This document shows positions 1 through 9,090 of a stretch of DNA of 64,000 bases, in pieces. Both the position numbers and the translations under genes were made by a program. The DNA comes from QIJE01 sp048541835 (GTDB lineage Bacteria > SZUA-79 > Acidulodesulfobacterales > Acidulodesulfobacteraceae). The stretch covers positions 682,001 through 746,000 of the forward strand of contig NZ_JBLEOY010000001.1 in NCBI RefSeq assembly GCF_048541835.1, in the 5' to 3' direction. Position 1 is the first letter of the stretch, and every line of letters starts with the position of its first letter. The notes under the pieces are model-generated. The model had not been told where the DNA came from, ran no database searches, and saw only the letters and a program-made list of their open reading frames with translations.

Positions 1-400
1 TATCGAGCAGGATTGATTCTTCTTTATTCGAAAGTGAAGAATTGTAAAAAAACTTAAAATGCCTACGATTGGGAAGTCCTATGTTGCCCCTTTTATTTTC
101 TTCAAAATTCATAAAGGGTATATTTTTTGAAATATCTGCCAATTTTTGAATAAAACTATCAATATCTCCATCTAAGATGATATCTATATCAATGGATAGT
201 CGTTTTATTTGTGGTACATATAAAAGAAGACTTGTTCCGCCCTTAAAGACAAAGTTTTCTTCTATTTGAACAAGATAACCAAGTAAAGCAAAAGCGTGAA
301 CGGTTTTTTCCAATAATACCGGATCGGCAGAAAACAATTTAGCATTATTTTTAAGCCATTTTTCCGTAAAGCAAACTGATTTTATTAACGGTTTTATCAA
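1..400 (-). CDS. AbiEii-like nucleotidyltransferase toxin, partial
   Basis: This reading frame is open from a TTG codon at 400 to the window edge, about 133 residues, so the C-terminal part is missing. It contains KGGTSL followed about twelve residues later by RLSIDIDI, the nucleotidyltransferase signature of AbiEii toxins, in which the two aspartates bind metal. The family transfers a nucleotide to tRNA or another target in abortive-infection toxin-antitoxin modules. The TTG start is chosen because a strong AGGCGGAG ribosome site overlaps the stop of the upstream gene (415-417). That arrangement implies translational coupling to the gene at 415-1137, which would be the antitoxin. ATG codons further inside would remove the KGGTSL motif. 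Family is confident from the motif; activity cannot be judged from a fragment. Confidence 0.8.
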   Translation of the reverse strand, partial: MIKPLIKSVCFTEKWLKNNAKLFSADPVLLEKTVHAFALLGYLVQIEENFVFKGGTSLLLYVPQIKRLSIDIDIILDGDIDSFIQKLADISKNIPFMNFEENKRGNIGLPNRRHFKFFYNSSLSNKEESILLD

Positions 401-414
401 TTAACTATCTCCGC

Positions 415-1137
415 CTATTTTGTATTGTTGGCCTTGGTTAGTTTAGCCGACTCATTGAACTTTCGTCTTTTGGCATAAGAATTCATTGTTGAAATATTTA
501 TTCTACCCGAACAAATAGCATTTATTGCAACATTTTCTGCTTCTACTTTTTCCATAATTTTAAAATTTCTATTCTCCATAAGAAAATCTATAAGAATTTT
601 TTCTATTGGGGCATAGCCATTTATGCTTTCCGGTTGCTTGCTAATCGATGGCAAAATAACCACGGTTTTTTTGCCGATCTTGAAAAGTTTTTTAATCTCC
701 TGTTTCCCCGGATTTAGATATACCCTATACCCCGATTCTTCCAAAAAATTGGCAATATTGCCTATATAATCTGAATCTATATAAACGAATGTAACAAATT
801 TTGCCATTAAATGATGAGTAAAAGAGTTAAGCTGTTCTGTACTCCAGCATGAAAGTTTAAGTAAAGGAAACTGTTTTTTTAACTTATTGCTAATTATTCT
901 AATAGGCTTGATATTTAGCTCAAATATTTTTTCTATGGAAGAGTACCACCCCTTGCCAGCATCAAAGATAATTTTATTTTGGGCAAGTTCATGTATATAA
1001 ACTTTTAGTGATGCAGAGTTTATCTCTATCTTTTCCTTTTTAAGCAGAGATTTTATATCTTCATAGGAGAAGTAGTTTTTTTGCTGTTTTAAATTTTCTA
1101 ATAATCCTTTTAGTGTTTCTTTTTTGGATGTTTTCAT
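415..1137 (-). CDS. AbiEi-like antitoxin (DUF6577-type)
   Basis: A 240-residue protein lies immediately upstream of the AbiEii-like toxin, with only 14 bases between stop and start. The N-terminal ~70 residues look like a winged-helix domain (SYEDIKSLL, then helices ending near a GKGWYSS turn). The rest resembles the C-terminal region of AbiEi-type or DUF6577 proteins (LSCWSTEQLNSF, then hydrophobic strands such as VTFVYID). Such proteins repress the operon and neutralise the toxin. Its ATG overlaps the decayed end of the upstream methylase remnant (stop at 1140-1142), so the pair seems once to have been the tail of a restriction operon. Operon position supports the antitoxin role; the domain match is by eye. 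Confidence 0.65.
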   Translation of the reverse strand: MKTSKKETLKGLLENLKQQKNYFSYEDIKSLLKKEKIEINSASLKVYIHELAQNKIIFDAGKGWYSSIEKIFELNIKPIRIISNKLKKQFPLLKLSCWSTEQLNSFTHHLMAKFVTFVYIDSDYIGNIANFLEESGYRVYLNPGKQEIKKLFKIGKKTVVILPSISKQPESINGYAPIEKILIDFLMENRNFKIMEKVEAENVAINAICSGRINISTMNSYAKRRKFNESAKLTKANNTK

Positions 1138-1139
1138 TT

Positions 1140-2000
1140 TTAACTCTCCAAAATGACTTTTAATATATTGGGAGATTTCTCGGCAAAACTACTCATCCGT
1201 TTGACTACTTCGTTGTTGGGGTCGCTCCAGCGAAGTGTGTAGTTCGGTTATTACCCTTTCTTTTTGAGAGTCGCTTAGTTTTTCAAACTCTTTGCCTGCA
1301 TTACCTCTTCAATATCCTTTTCTGCAAATTGCAATACATCTATTTTTCGCTCTTTCATGTGGTCGGGGAAGTAGAGGTTGAAAACCATACCGTCAATAAC
1401 CGATTCAAAGGTGCTTGCCTCAGTTTTCATATTGTTCTCTTTGGCAAATAAAATACAGTCCACTATGATTTCAAAAGGAAGTTGTTGTTGAGAAGGAATT
1501 TGGGGTATGGGAAATTTTTTAACATAATTATTTATCCATCCAATGGTTCCCATGCCACTTGTTACAGCAATAATTTTAATATAAAATTCTAAAACACACG
1601 AGTTTAAGAGTGACAACAAGTATTTAATACCGATTTTCTCGGGAGGAATTAAGAAATAGGCACTATTTAATAAGTATGTTTCATCTTTGCACAATGCAAA
1701 TTTCGCTTTATTAGTTAATTCAATCCAAATAATTTTATCATCTTCAATTTTGAATTCTTTATAATTCTTACCTTCAGGATCTACAGTTTTAATAAATGCC
1801 GGTTCACCGAAGAGAAAATTTAGGTTTTCAATATTGTCAAGTTTGTCTCTTAATTTGTTATAAGCATAAATGGTAAAGTAAGCGGATACAATAGATAAAT
1901 TGTTTCCGTTGCCTATCTCTTCTTTTAGAAAATTGCCGACACTTCCTCTTTTCCTGTTATCTTTTATTGAAGAAGGTATATTATTTTGTTCGTTATTCAA
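1140..2000 (-). pseudogene. Chimeric remnant: helicase PLD-like part joined to type IIG methylase specificity end
   Basis: The open part (1275-2000, 241 residues) begins with about 70 residues resembling the phospholipase-D-like region of a large defence helicase (SIVSAYFTIYAYNKL, LNFLFGEPAFI). It switches near residue 88 to the C-terminal specificity region of a TaqI/Eco57I-type type IIG restriction-methylase (YLLSLLNSCVLEFY, VKKFPIPQIPS, FESVIDGMVFNLYFPDHM). After the annotated stop the homology continues in other frames: EFEKLSDSQKERVI, then WSDPNNEVVKRMSSFAEKSP to a stop at 1140-1142. At least two frameshifts are therefore needed to reach the natural C-terminus. Catalytic methylase and nuclease motifs are absent. 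It is best read as an internal deletion that fused two neighbouring defence genes, followed by frameshifts. Confidence 0.7.
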
Positions 2001-2227
2001 TTCTTATATCCTTTTCTTTCTCCGCATCCACGGATGGTGCGGATTCTTTTAAACGGGCAATTAAAAAATAATTCTTTTTCTTTCATTTTATCTTCTTTCT
2101 TGGCACATATAAAAACAATTTCTTTTCTAATATCAAATTAGCCTATACCCTACAACGTCTAGTATATGGTGTCGTAGCTGACGATAGGAAGCTATGCACT
2201 ATATAATTGTTGTGTTTTCGTACTTTT
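2001..2227. other. Non-coding spacer
   Basis: No gene is visible between the chimera and the DUF2075 gene. It holds a small GC-rich hairpin around 2022-2045 (CCGCATCC pairing with GGATG..GCGG) and the inverted repeat described at 2148-2214. Confidence 0.5.
2148..2214. repeat. Imperfect inverted repeat, cassette-boundary-like
   Basis: The left arm starts with CCTACAACG and the right arm ends with TTGTTGTG. Between them AGTATATGGTG..TAGCT on one side pairs imperfectly with AGCTATGCACTATAT on the other, so the element folds on itself with mismatches. This geometry recalls integron attC sites. It lies just upstream of the DUF2075 gene's 3' end. Similar elements occur at 4235, 5911 and 14725. Assignment to a recombinase is inference. 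Confidence 0.4.
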
Positions 2228-4195
2228 TTATTCTATTTCTTTTATTCCGATTTCCTTTAAATATTTAAATGTTTTATCATAAAATTCACTTGGTCTTGTA
2301 TGGTCTAATTTACTACTTTCTGGAACAAACATTACCATTCCCTGTCTTGCTCTGGTTAAAAGAACTCTACACGTGTTCTTGAGATACTCTTTATCAATTT
2401 CTTTATTGATATTTTGCCATTTTGTTCCTTTAAAATTTTGATATTTCCAATTAGTGTTGCTCATATAAAAATTCCCACCCCATGCAACACAAGCCCAGTC
2501 TATTTCTAGCCCTTGTATATCAAATTCAGTTGCAACTTCTTCTAAGAAATATGAGGAACGTATGTCTTGACTATTATTTAAAAACCAATTTGGTGCTAAA
2601 ATTTGATTTTTTACATCTATTCCAAGTGGCATTAATCGTCTTGCACCTGATGAGCTTATTAAGCCTATTCTTTCACTTCCTTTTGCCTGTTCACGTAACC
2701 ATTCTTTCGCTTTGTCAAGGTTTCGTGTAACTACAATTGGGTATAGTTCTTTTATTTCAGAATAGATATTTTTTGCATTTTCTGTTTTGATGTTTAGTAA
2801 TTCGTGAATAAATCTAGATAATTTCTCAGACCTAAATGATCTTACAGAAACAGAAAGATGTAATTCCAATTCACTTATACCATTTTCAGTGATCCAATTC
2901 TTAGAATCTTCTAATTTTAGATAATTATCACTTTCTAATATCGAATTTGCATAATGAATGTTCCAACCTGGGAAATGGGTTCTTAAAGAATTTATCCACT
3001 CTTCTAAACCTGCTTCCCCTGTATTTATTTCTTGTCCCCCACCAATTAAACAAACAATAGTACACCAATCAGAATGTCTATTCATTACGTCAATTAAAAA
3101 TTCAGGTTCAGACATATCAAAATCTTCAACTCCTTTTTTTCTTTTCATAAATGAACTCACTTGATGCTTAGTCCAAGCTCTTTGGGCTTCATCAAAAACA
3201 ACCACCTTTTCAATAGGCGCTCTATTCGATAATAAATTGTCGTCTCTGAAATGATGAATATTTTGAATAAATGTATTTGCTTTTATTGCTGCTTGTTTTT
3301 TTGTTAATTTTTCGCCATTTACCTCAGCTGTTAATACTTCATCCCTAGTTAAAGCTTCTCTTAAAACATCAACTAAAGGGCCATTCCCCGATAAAAAAAC
3401 TGCGTGTTCATCTTCATCAGTTTTCATTCTTTCAACTGCGATATTTAAACCTGCTAATGTTTTGCCTGCTCCAGGAACGCCTGTGACAAAACAAATTGAC
3501 TTTAAATTTTTAGATTTTGATTTTTCAATTACTGAATTAATACAATCTGCTGTTTTAGATAGGTTTATTGTTCCTGAGTCAGATCTTGTTATTTCTTTTA
3601 CATTATGACCTCTATATAGAGCTTGGGCTGCTTCAACAATTGTAGGTGTTGGCTTGTAAATTGAGTTTCCCCAATATTCAATATTAATTGGTTTATTACT
3701 GTAATTTATGAATGTTTTGAGTGTATCAGCTATATTATATTGATTAGATTTCGCTACACTATTATGGCAAATTACATTTGAGATTGGCTCTAAACAGTTT
3801 TCTGCATTTGTAGCTACTAAAACTGGAATAAGTCTAGCGTGATGGCTTCCTTCGTGAAAATTTTTCAAATCAATAGTGTAATCAATAACTTGTTCGATTG
3901 CATACTTTTCATATCCACCATCTCCAACTTTAAATTCAATTACAAAAACCATATCATTGATTATTACAATATTATCAACTCGTTTTCCCATTCTAGGAAT
4001 TGCAAATTCAAAATAGATTTGCCCTTTAAAACCTTTAAGTTGCTCCTTTAAAATTAGAATTTGCTTTCTCCAAGCATTAATTTGTAATTCTTCAAGAGTC
4101 CTATTGCTATGATTTGCAGTCAATTCGCCTAAAATACTCGATTCAGGGTCTAATATGTATTCTTTAATAGATTTTGAGTAATAAGCTCTTTTCAT
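2228..4195 (-). CDS. DUF2075 helicase with N-terminal nuclease-like domain
   Basis: This 655-residue protein is intact. Residues 60-90 carry a PD-(D/E)xK-like pattern (E63, D74, E87-F-K89 after a beta strand), suggesting a nuclease fold. A P-loop is seen at 239-246 (GVPGAGKT) and Walker B at 332-336 (VVFDE, followed by AQRAW), the signature of the DUF2075/Schlafen-like superfamily 1 ATPases. Near the C-terminus LLTRARQG matches the UvrD-type last helicase motif. Such proteins occur in defence islands as single-gene systems or restriction accessories. It lies alone between two inverted-repeat elements, like a cassette. Length and motifs suggest a functional protein; the target is unknown. Confidence 0.8.
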   Translation of the reverse strand: MKRAYYSKSIKEYILDPESSILGELTANHSNRTLEELQINAWRKQILILKEQLKGFKGQIYFEFAIPRMGKRVDNIVIINDMVFVIEFKVGDGGYEKYAIEQVIDYTIDLKNFHEGSHHARLIPVLVATNAENCLEPISNVICHNSVAKSNQYNIADTLKTFINYSNKPINIEYWGNSIYKPTPTIVEAAQALYRGHNVKEITRSDSGTINLSKTADCINSVIEKSKSKNLKSICFVTGVPGAGKTLAGLNIAVERMKTDEDEHAVFLSGNGPLVDVLREALTRDEVLTAEVNGEKLTKKQAAIKANTFIQNIHHFRDDNLLSNRAPIEKVVVFDEAQRAWTKHQVSSFMKRKKGVEDFDMSEPEFLIDVMNRHSDWCTIVCLIGGGQEINTGEAGLEEWINSLRTHFPGWNIHYANSILESDNYLKLEDSKNWITENGISELELHLSVSVRSFRSEKLSRFIHELLNIKTENAKNIYSEIKELYPIVVTRNLDKAKEWLREQAKGSERIGLISSSGARRLMPLGIDVKNQILAPNWFLNNSQDIRSSYFLEEVATEFDIQGLEIDWACVAWGGNFYMSNTNWKYQNFKGTKWQNINKEIDKEYLKNTCRVLLTRARQGMVMFVPESSKLDHTRPSEFYDKTFKYLKEIGIKEIE

Positions 4196-4234
4196 ATTTA
4201 ATTCTCTTGTTTAGATTGTTGTTCCTGTATGAAA

Positions 4235-4366
4235 CACAACGGTTTGACTATGCGTTGTTTGGGATTTTGAAACGATTAACTTTCAATTTACTATGCCGTT
4301 TATTTATATTCATAACATTCAATTTAACCACCACACGCCCAATGACTTATATACATTGTTAGGGTG
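4235..4366. repeat. Paired imperfect inverted repeats, cassette-boundary-like
   Basis: On the plus strand CACAACGGTTTGACTATGCG at 4235 and the segment ending CATTGTTAGGGTG at 4366 form the outer arms. Both arms have an AAC/GTT end and a TTTGGG or CCCAAT inner end, so they pair imperfectly around a roughly 65-base AT-rich centre. The layout (CTAAC-type left end, GTTG-type right end, mismatched stem) is like an integron attC site. It separates the DUF2075 gene from the HrgA-like/DUF3644 pair. Confidence 0.35.
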
Positions 4367-4369
4367 TCG

Positions 4370-4913
4370 TTATTTCTTCATTTTCAATCGTTTAACCCAT
4401 TCTTCTAGTTCATATATTTTATCATATTTTTCTTTTCTGATTTCATTGCTTTGCAAGTCATTCTTTATTCTTTTTAAGAACTCTTTGAAGTCTTTATTTA
4501 AGGTCAATTTGTTGATTGTTTCCCAATCTAAATTGTCTCTTGTTTTTGCTGGCAGAATTATTTCAGACGAAATTGGTTCTTCAATGTCAAGTTTAATAAC
4601 TCCTATTCCAAATGAAGATGACAACCTTGTTAATTCATTCATAAAATCTTCATTTTTAGAAATTTCTGCGGCAACCAAGTAACTTTCATTTGCCCAAGAT
4701 GAATTTGAAACGCATTGAAAAAAACTTTCTCTAAAAATCCTATTTTCTTTTCAGTTATTTCTTCTTGATTTTCTTCCGTTTCAATTTTTTCAATATCAAA
4801 TAGTGATTTTTGACTTTTTAGATAAAACCTTTTTGGTCTTTTCCCGACTGAAGCAAACTCGGTATTCTATTTATCTCTAACAACACTGTTTTTGCTAATT
4901 CTAAAAATGTCAT
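4370..4913 (-). pseudogene. HrgA-like (COG2958) winged-helix restriction-associated protein, decayed
   Basis: The ATG at 4911-4913 opens a frame beginning MTFLELAKTVLLEI, the typical N-terminus of COG2958/HrgA-like proteins. Homology then jumps frames: GKRPKRFYLKSQKS, then FQCVSNSSWANE, then the 102-residue open frame ending at 4370 (SSFGIGVIKLD, DFKEFLKRIKND). At least three frame changes are needed, and the central part of the ~300-residue family protein is missing, so internal deletion plus frameshifts have destroyed it. The start codon overlaps the stop of the DUF3644 gene in an ATGA arrangement, showing the two were one translationally coupled unit. HrgA-like proteins replace or accompany restriction genes in Helicobacter. 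Confidence 0.7.
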
Positions 4914-5899
4914 AATCTGTATTTATCTCCGTTTTTTATACAATATTTCTCAACTTCATTTACCCAGTTTTGATACCAATACCAAGTTTTTGCAACCCAA
5001 ACCCCAAATCCTTTACTTTTATCTTTTGCATTTTTCTTTTTCCAAAGCCCAGTATGCTGGTGCATTTTAAATTTCCCAAATCCCTTATCTCTCATTATTA
5101 ATACAACTTTACCTGGAAGAAACTTAGACTTTTCCACTTCTTTTATTAAAGTACGTTCTTTGTCAGTTTTGTTAAGTTTTTCTGCTTCTGGTGAATTGGC
5201 AGGAAGAAATTCAATTACTTTATCTGCTTGCCCTTTATGATTTGCTAATTTTGGAACATATAATACTCTGTATGAATAACGCACATCATTATATTCATCG
5301 TCTGGAATATCTTTGTCAAACCCGTTAATATAAGAAGCAATATTTTTTGGTAAGTCGCTAATCTTCCTTAGTTGATTGGCGTGTCCTTCTTCAATTGATG
5401 AGAATTGCAATGAAAATGACAAATGTTTATCTATCCCCATTCTTTTGTCAAAAAGTTCTTTGATATATTTATTGTAATTCAAACAACAGGCTTGAAATCT
5501 TGCACTTAAATAATCATCTATTTTCATTGTCATTTGATGCTCAATTTCGTGTCTTAATCCAATCAAGAATTTTAAGTTAGATTTTACTACTTTATCAATA
5601 GGACAATTATTATCGTTCAAGCACCTTTCTAATTCCCAATATTTATATGCACCTTCTTTTGTTTTATCAAATCTTTTTCTACTTCCGTGTTGTCCAAAAT
5701 ATTTATACTCAATTTTATTTGTCCGATAATATGCGTGAAGTAAATAAGTCCAGGCAATATTTGACAGAACAATAAAACTTTCAGATTTAAATTGGATATT
5801 TGGATTGTTAAAAATTTGGACAGCAGTTAGCATTGCTTCTCTTGATTTTGTGAGAAGTTCGGTTTTTATTGACCCTATTTTTCTGTTTCTTGCTGCCAT
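4910..5899 (-). CDS. DUF3644 domain protein
   Basis: A 329-residue intact frame. The first ~150 residues match the DUF3644 pattern: an N-terminal helix pair (LLTKSREAMLTAVQIFNNP), an aromatic core (SNIAWTYLLHAYY), and a conserved RHEIEHQ helix near residue 137, followed by LSARFQACCLNYNKY. The C-terminal half (DDEYNDVRYSYRVLYVP and on) resembles a DNA-recognition-like tail, but I recognise no motif there. DUF3644 proteins are repeatedly found beside restriction-modification and HrgA-like genes, and here the stop overlaps such a gene (ATGA). Role in restriction or phage defence is inferred from context. With its partner decayed it may be an orphan. Confidence 0.7.
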   Translation of the reverse strand: MAARNRKIGSIKTELLTKSREAMLTAVQIFNNPNIQFKSESFIVLSNIAWTYLLHAYYRTNKIEYKYFGQHGSRKRFDKTKEGAYKYWELERCLNDNNCPIDKVVKSNLKFLIGLRHEIEHQMTMKIDDYLSARFQACCLNYNKYIKELFDKRMGIDKHLSFSLQFSSIEEGHANQLRKISDLPKNIASYINGFDKDIPDDEYNDVRYSYRVLYVPKLANHKGQADKVIEFLPANSPEAEKLNKTDKERTLIKEVEKSKFLPGKVVLIMRDKGFGKFKMHQHTGLWKKKNAKDKSKGFGVWVAKTWYWYQNWVNEVEKYCIKNGDKYRL

Positions 5900-5910
5900 C
5901 TTTTAATGCA

Positions 5911-5980
5911 CCCTAACGTATATGTATAGTTATTGTTCTTATCCCGACAATTTGGGCGTATAAGAACAATTGTGTATATT
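5911..5980. repeat. Stem-loop with 11-bp perfect arms, cassette-boundary-like
   Basis: ATTGTTCTTAT at 5932-5942 pairs perfectly with ATAAGAACAAT at 5960-5970. Inside, CCC and GGG extend the stem with a short bulge. Outside, GTATATGTATA pairs imperfectly with TGTGTATAT, and the left end carries CCCTAACG. The structure sits directly upstream of the DUF3644 start. The CTAACG end and bulged stem resemble integron attC sites, but it could also be an attenuator hairpin. Confidence 0.45.
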
Positions 5981-6031
5981 TCTCTTTTATCATTTAATGC
6001 TCCTCTACTAAAAAAAATCATCCATAGGATT

Positions 6032-6838
6032 TTAAATATTATCTATTACTCTTTTAGACACATGAGTATAAATCTCCGTTGTTTTAGAGCTGTTGTGTCT
6101 CAATAATTCTTGAATATATCGCAAATCTGTTCCTTGTTCTAATAAATGAGTTGCAAAACTATGCCTAAGCATATGCGGAGTTATTTTTTTTCTAACTCCG
6201 GCTTTTAAAGCAGCTTTTCGTAAAATGTTTCCAACACTTGCCGGTGAATATTTGCCTCCGTTTCGCCCATCAAACAAATACTTTTGAGGATTATATTTTT
6301 TGTAATATTTTCTCAAAATATGTAGTAATTTTTCAGAAAGCAGTGATATTATATCTTTTTTCCCTTTTACCCCTCTAATGATTGCAACCATTCTTTCTGA
6401 ATCAATATCGGATATTCAAGATTCAGTAATTCGCCTCGCCTTAATCCTGCTGAATATAACAACATTAGAATACTCTTATGCTTTATTACTACACGCATCG
6501 AAAATACTTTTTACTTCGTTCTTGCTTAATACCTTTGGCAACTTGTTTTCTTTATTTGGTCTATAAAGATCATAATATTCCTTTGTTTTGCCAATGACCT
6601 TTTCGTAATAAAACTTAATTGCATTTATTCTTTGATTTTGCTGACTGCTTGAGATATTTCTCGTTTTAATGAGATTTAATATATAAGCATTTATCTGTTC
6701 TTTCGTAATACTCTCCAAATCGCAACCTCTAAAATAATCAACAAAATCCTTAAAATAACTGCAATAAATATTCTGAGTATTTTGACTATACCTTTTTTGA
6801 ATCAACAAGTTTTCATATCTATCCAAAGCAGTATTCAT
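6032..6838 (-). pseudogene. Tyrosine recombinase/integrase, frameshifted
   Basis: Two open pieces form one integrase. The first (6476-6838, 120 residues) is the SAM-like core-binding domain, with YSQNTQNIYCSYFKDFVDYF. The second (6032-6391) is the catalytic domain, with HMLRHSFATHLLEQG, LRHNSSKTTEIYTHVS and the nucleophile Tyr. Between them, in a third frame, lies HKSILMLLYSAGLRRGELL, which carries the first catalytic Arg. So there are two frameshifts, near 6478 and 6410. A stop at the end replaces the usual tail: NPMDDFF follows in frame after the stop. The family cuts and joins DNA via a Tyr intermediate. It is likely the dead integrase of an earlier cassette or element; no attachment site is visible beside it. 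Confidence 0.85.
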
Positions 6839-7249
6839 TGTCTATCCATCTCTCAATCAATTTTCACATAACACTATATATATCACAAAAATAACAACGG
6901 TGCTATTTTTGCTATCTAAACAATCGTTACTTGTTGCTGTTATGTTTTATTTATATTTTATGCATAATATTTCTTTAAAACAATTGCCCTATTTATAATG
7001 ACTTCTTGTATCTTTTGGATACTTCTCTCACAGTCCGCTTTTCTTTCTTTAAGTATTGAGAGAGATAAAATTACCTCCTGCCCGGTAGAAGAGATATTCC
7101 ACATGGCCTGCCAAAAGATCTACTCTTTTTGCCATAATTGAGTCTCCTCATTTTATTATTTTTCGTATATATTTTTAAATGAGGCAATTCGTTAGTTTGC
7201 TATTTGGGTAATATAGACTATTATATTCTATATAGAAAAATATGTCGGA
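6839..7249. other. AT-rich spacer with a small unrecognised ORF remnant
   Basis: No recognisable gene. On the minus strand an ATG at 7133-7135 has a good GAGGAG ribosome site and reads 28 residues. The next frame continues to 6958 with a helical, charged sequence (LKERKADCERSIQKIQEVII). A single frameshift would give a ~60-residue protein, so it may be a dead small gene. CATAACA at the left and TGTTATG at the right of 6868-6945 form outer arms of another weak inverted repeat. TTCTATATAGAA at 7226-7237 is a perfect 12-bp palindrome of unknown role. Confidence 0.3.
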
Positions 7250-7777
7250 AAACAGTTTGAAATAGATTGTGTCAACATTGAGGTCCATCACTTCAAAGAC
7301 AACCAACCTCCCATTTTCAAAGGGCATGGAGTCATCAGTGGGCGATAAGTCTGGCCGTCTGTCATTCAAAATGTACAATCAGATTAAGGTCAATAAAGAG
7401 ATATTAACTTATTTGAAACAAATTAGAGAAGAAAACGATCCGAACTTGAAGGAACCGTCAGAGTGGAAAACTTCCATGACGAGAAGATTATATCAAAAAG
7501 CTTTTGGAGAGATCATTGTGAGGTCGTTTTTGATGACTCACTAATCAAATTTCAAAAAAGCTCCGACAAGTCCCTCTTACATATAACAGCACCCAACGGT
7601 GACCGCTTTACCCCGCCATACGTTGGGAACTGGATTACGGAAGCTTTAACATTCACTACAGCAAGAGTGATTTATCCCAGGATGACAATACGTCACTTCG
7701 AGAAGGACACTCTTGTATTCATAAGAACAACTCCAATATCCATCGAAAGCGGAATGCTGCCACCATATTTTGTGTAA
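7250..7777 (+). pseudogene. Unrecognised gene remnant, frameshifted and cut by the IS256 element
   Basis: Homology-like coding text passes through frames: NIEVHHFKDNQPPIFKGHG in one frame, GDKSGRLSFKMYNQIKVN in a second, then EGTVRVENFHDEKIISKSFW and on to SIESGMLPPYFV back in the first. The stop at 7775-7777 is supplied by the terminal repeat of the IS element, so the natural C-terminus is lost. I do not recognise the family. Alternating frames with consistent amino-acid composition argue for a decayed real gene rather than chance frames. No start is assigned. Confidence 0.45.
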
Positions 7778-9090
7778 ATGTTAAAATCTGGTAGCATATA
7801 GAATAAAGAAACAAGAGGAGAATTTAGCATGAACACAAAAGATTTAAGCAAGGATTTGACAATAGATAATATAGACTTCAAAGTATTAAGCAAAAACTGC
7901 AGGACACAGGATGATTTATCAAGCCTAACCAAGCATTTTATGAAAAATATGATAGAGAATATTCTAAAGGCAGAATTGGAGGATCATATTGAGCTCAACA
8001 GTGAACTTTCAAAAAACGGCTATTACAAAAAGTCCATAAGAAGCGATACAAGCAAATTAGAACTTGATATACCAAGAGATAGAAATAGTGATTATAAGCC
8101 TCAATTAATTCCTAAAGGCACATATACAATAAGTGGTATCGATGATAAAATTATCTCTATGTATGCAAGAGGGATGAGCTTAAGGGATATAGAAAAGCAG
8201 GTTAAGGAGATGTATGATGTTGAGATGTCAGACAGCCTGATATCCCGTATTGTGGATAAAATTACACCTGAAATTAGCCAATGGCAAAATAGAACACTTG
8301 AGCCAATTTATCCGATAGTCTATATGGATGTAATGGTATTCAAAGTAAAAGATGATAACGGTTTTTATAGAAATAAGGCACTTCACTTTGCAATAGGTAT
8401 AAATCTTGATGGAAAGAAAGAACTGCTCGGTATGTGGCTTACAAATAACGAGGGAGCCAGGTTCTGGTTATCTATAGCGACAGAGCTAAAAAACAGGGGA
8501 GTAGAGGGATTATACTCATAGCTTCTGTTGATGGATTAAAAGGCTTTTCTGATGCCATAAACACGGTATTTTCTCAGACTATAGTCCAAAGATGCATAAT
8601 CCATCAAATCAGATATTCTTTAAAATATGCTGGCAGTAAATATCAAAAAGAGTTTATGGCTGATTTGAAGAAGGTTTATAAAGCTCCGACAAAGGCTGCC
8701 GCTGAAGTTGCTCTATCTGAGCTGAAAGAGAAATGGCAAAAGAGATATCCTATGGTCATTAACTCTTGGAAGAATAACTGGGATGAGTTATCAGCTTATT
8801 TTGAATACAGTGAACCTATTAGAAAGATAATCTATACCACCAACACAGTTGAAGGATTCAATAGACAGATCAGAAAAATAACTAAAACCAAAAGAGGGTT
8901 TAATGATGATACTTCATTATTTAAGTTAGTGTTTTTAGCTTATAGAGATATTGCAAAGAAATAGGAAAAATCTACCTCAAACCGGACTGAGATTATCTCT
9001 CAGTTTTCCATTAGTTTTAAAGATAGACTTAATGGATATATAAGGTAAAATGGTGTATAATCAGATTAATAAAAATGGCTTACACAAAAT
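7767..9090 (+). mobile_element. IS256-family insertion sequence
   Basis: An 11-bp perfect inverted repeat, ATTTTGTGTAA at 7767-7777 and its complement at 9080-9090, bounds a 1324-bp segment that encodes one IS256/Mutator transposase. Size and organisation fit the family. The flanking 8-9 bases (left ..GCCACCAT, right AGGAAGCG..) do not match, so the target duplication is absent. The element also sits between two unrelated gene fragments, which suggests recombination or an adjacent deletion after insertion. Confidence 0.8.
7829..9048 (+). pseudogene. IS256-family transposase, inactivated
   Basis: The N-terminal 230 residues (7829-8521) show the Mutator pattern LSKDLTIDNID, a SDSLISRIVDKI helix and the first catalytic Asp in YPIVYMDVMVFKV. 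A frameshift near 8515 moves the second Asp segment (ASVDGLKGF) into another frame. The C-terminal part (open from 8656, frame continues from ~8520) has the catalytic Glu in YTTNTVEGFNRQIRK. A TAG at 8962 where Trp is usual gives a premature stop; in-frame text EIISQFSISFKDRLNGYI runs on to TAA at 9046-9048. One frameshift and one nonsense mutation make it inactive. The start has an AGAGGAG ribosome site. Confidence 0.9.
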
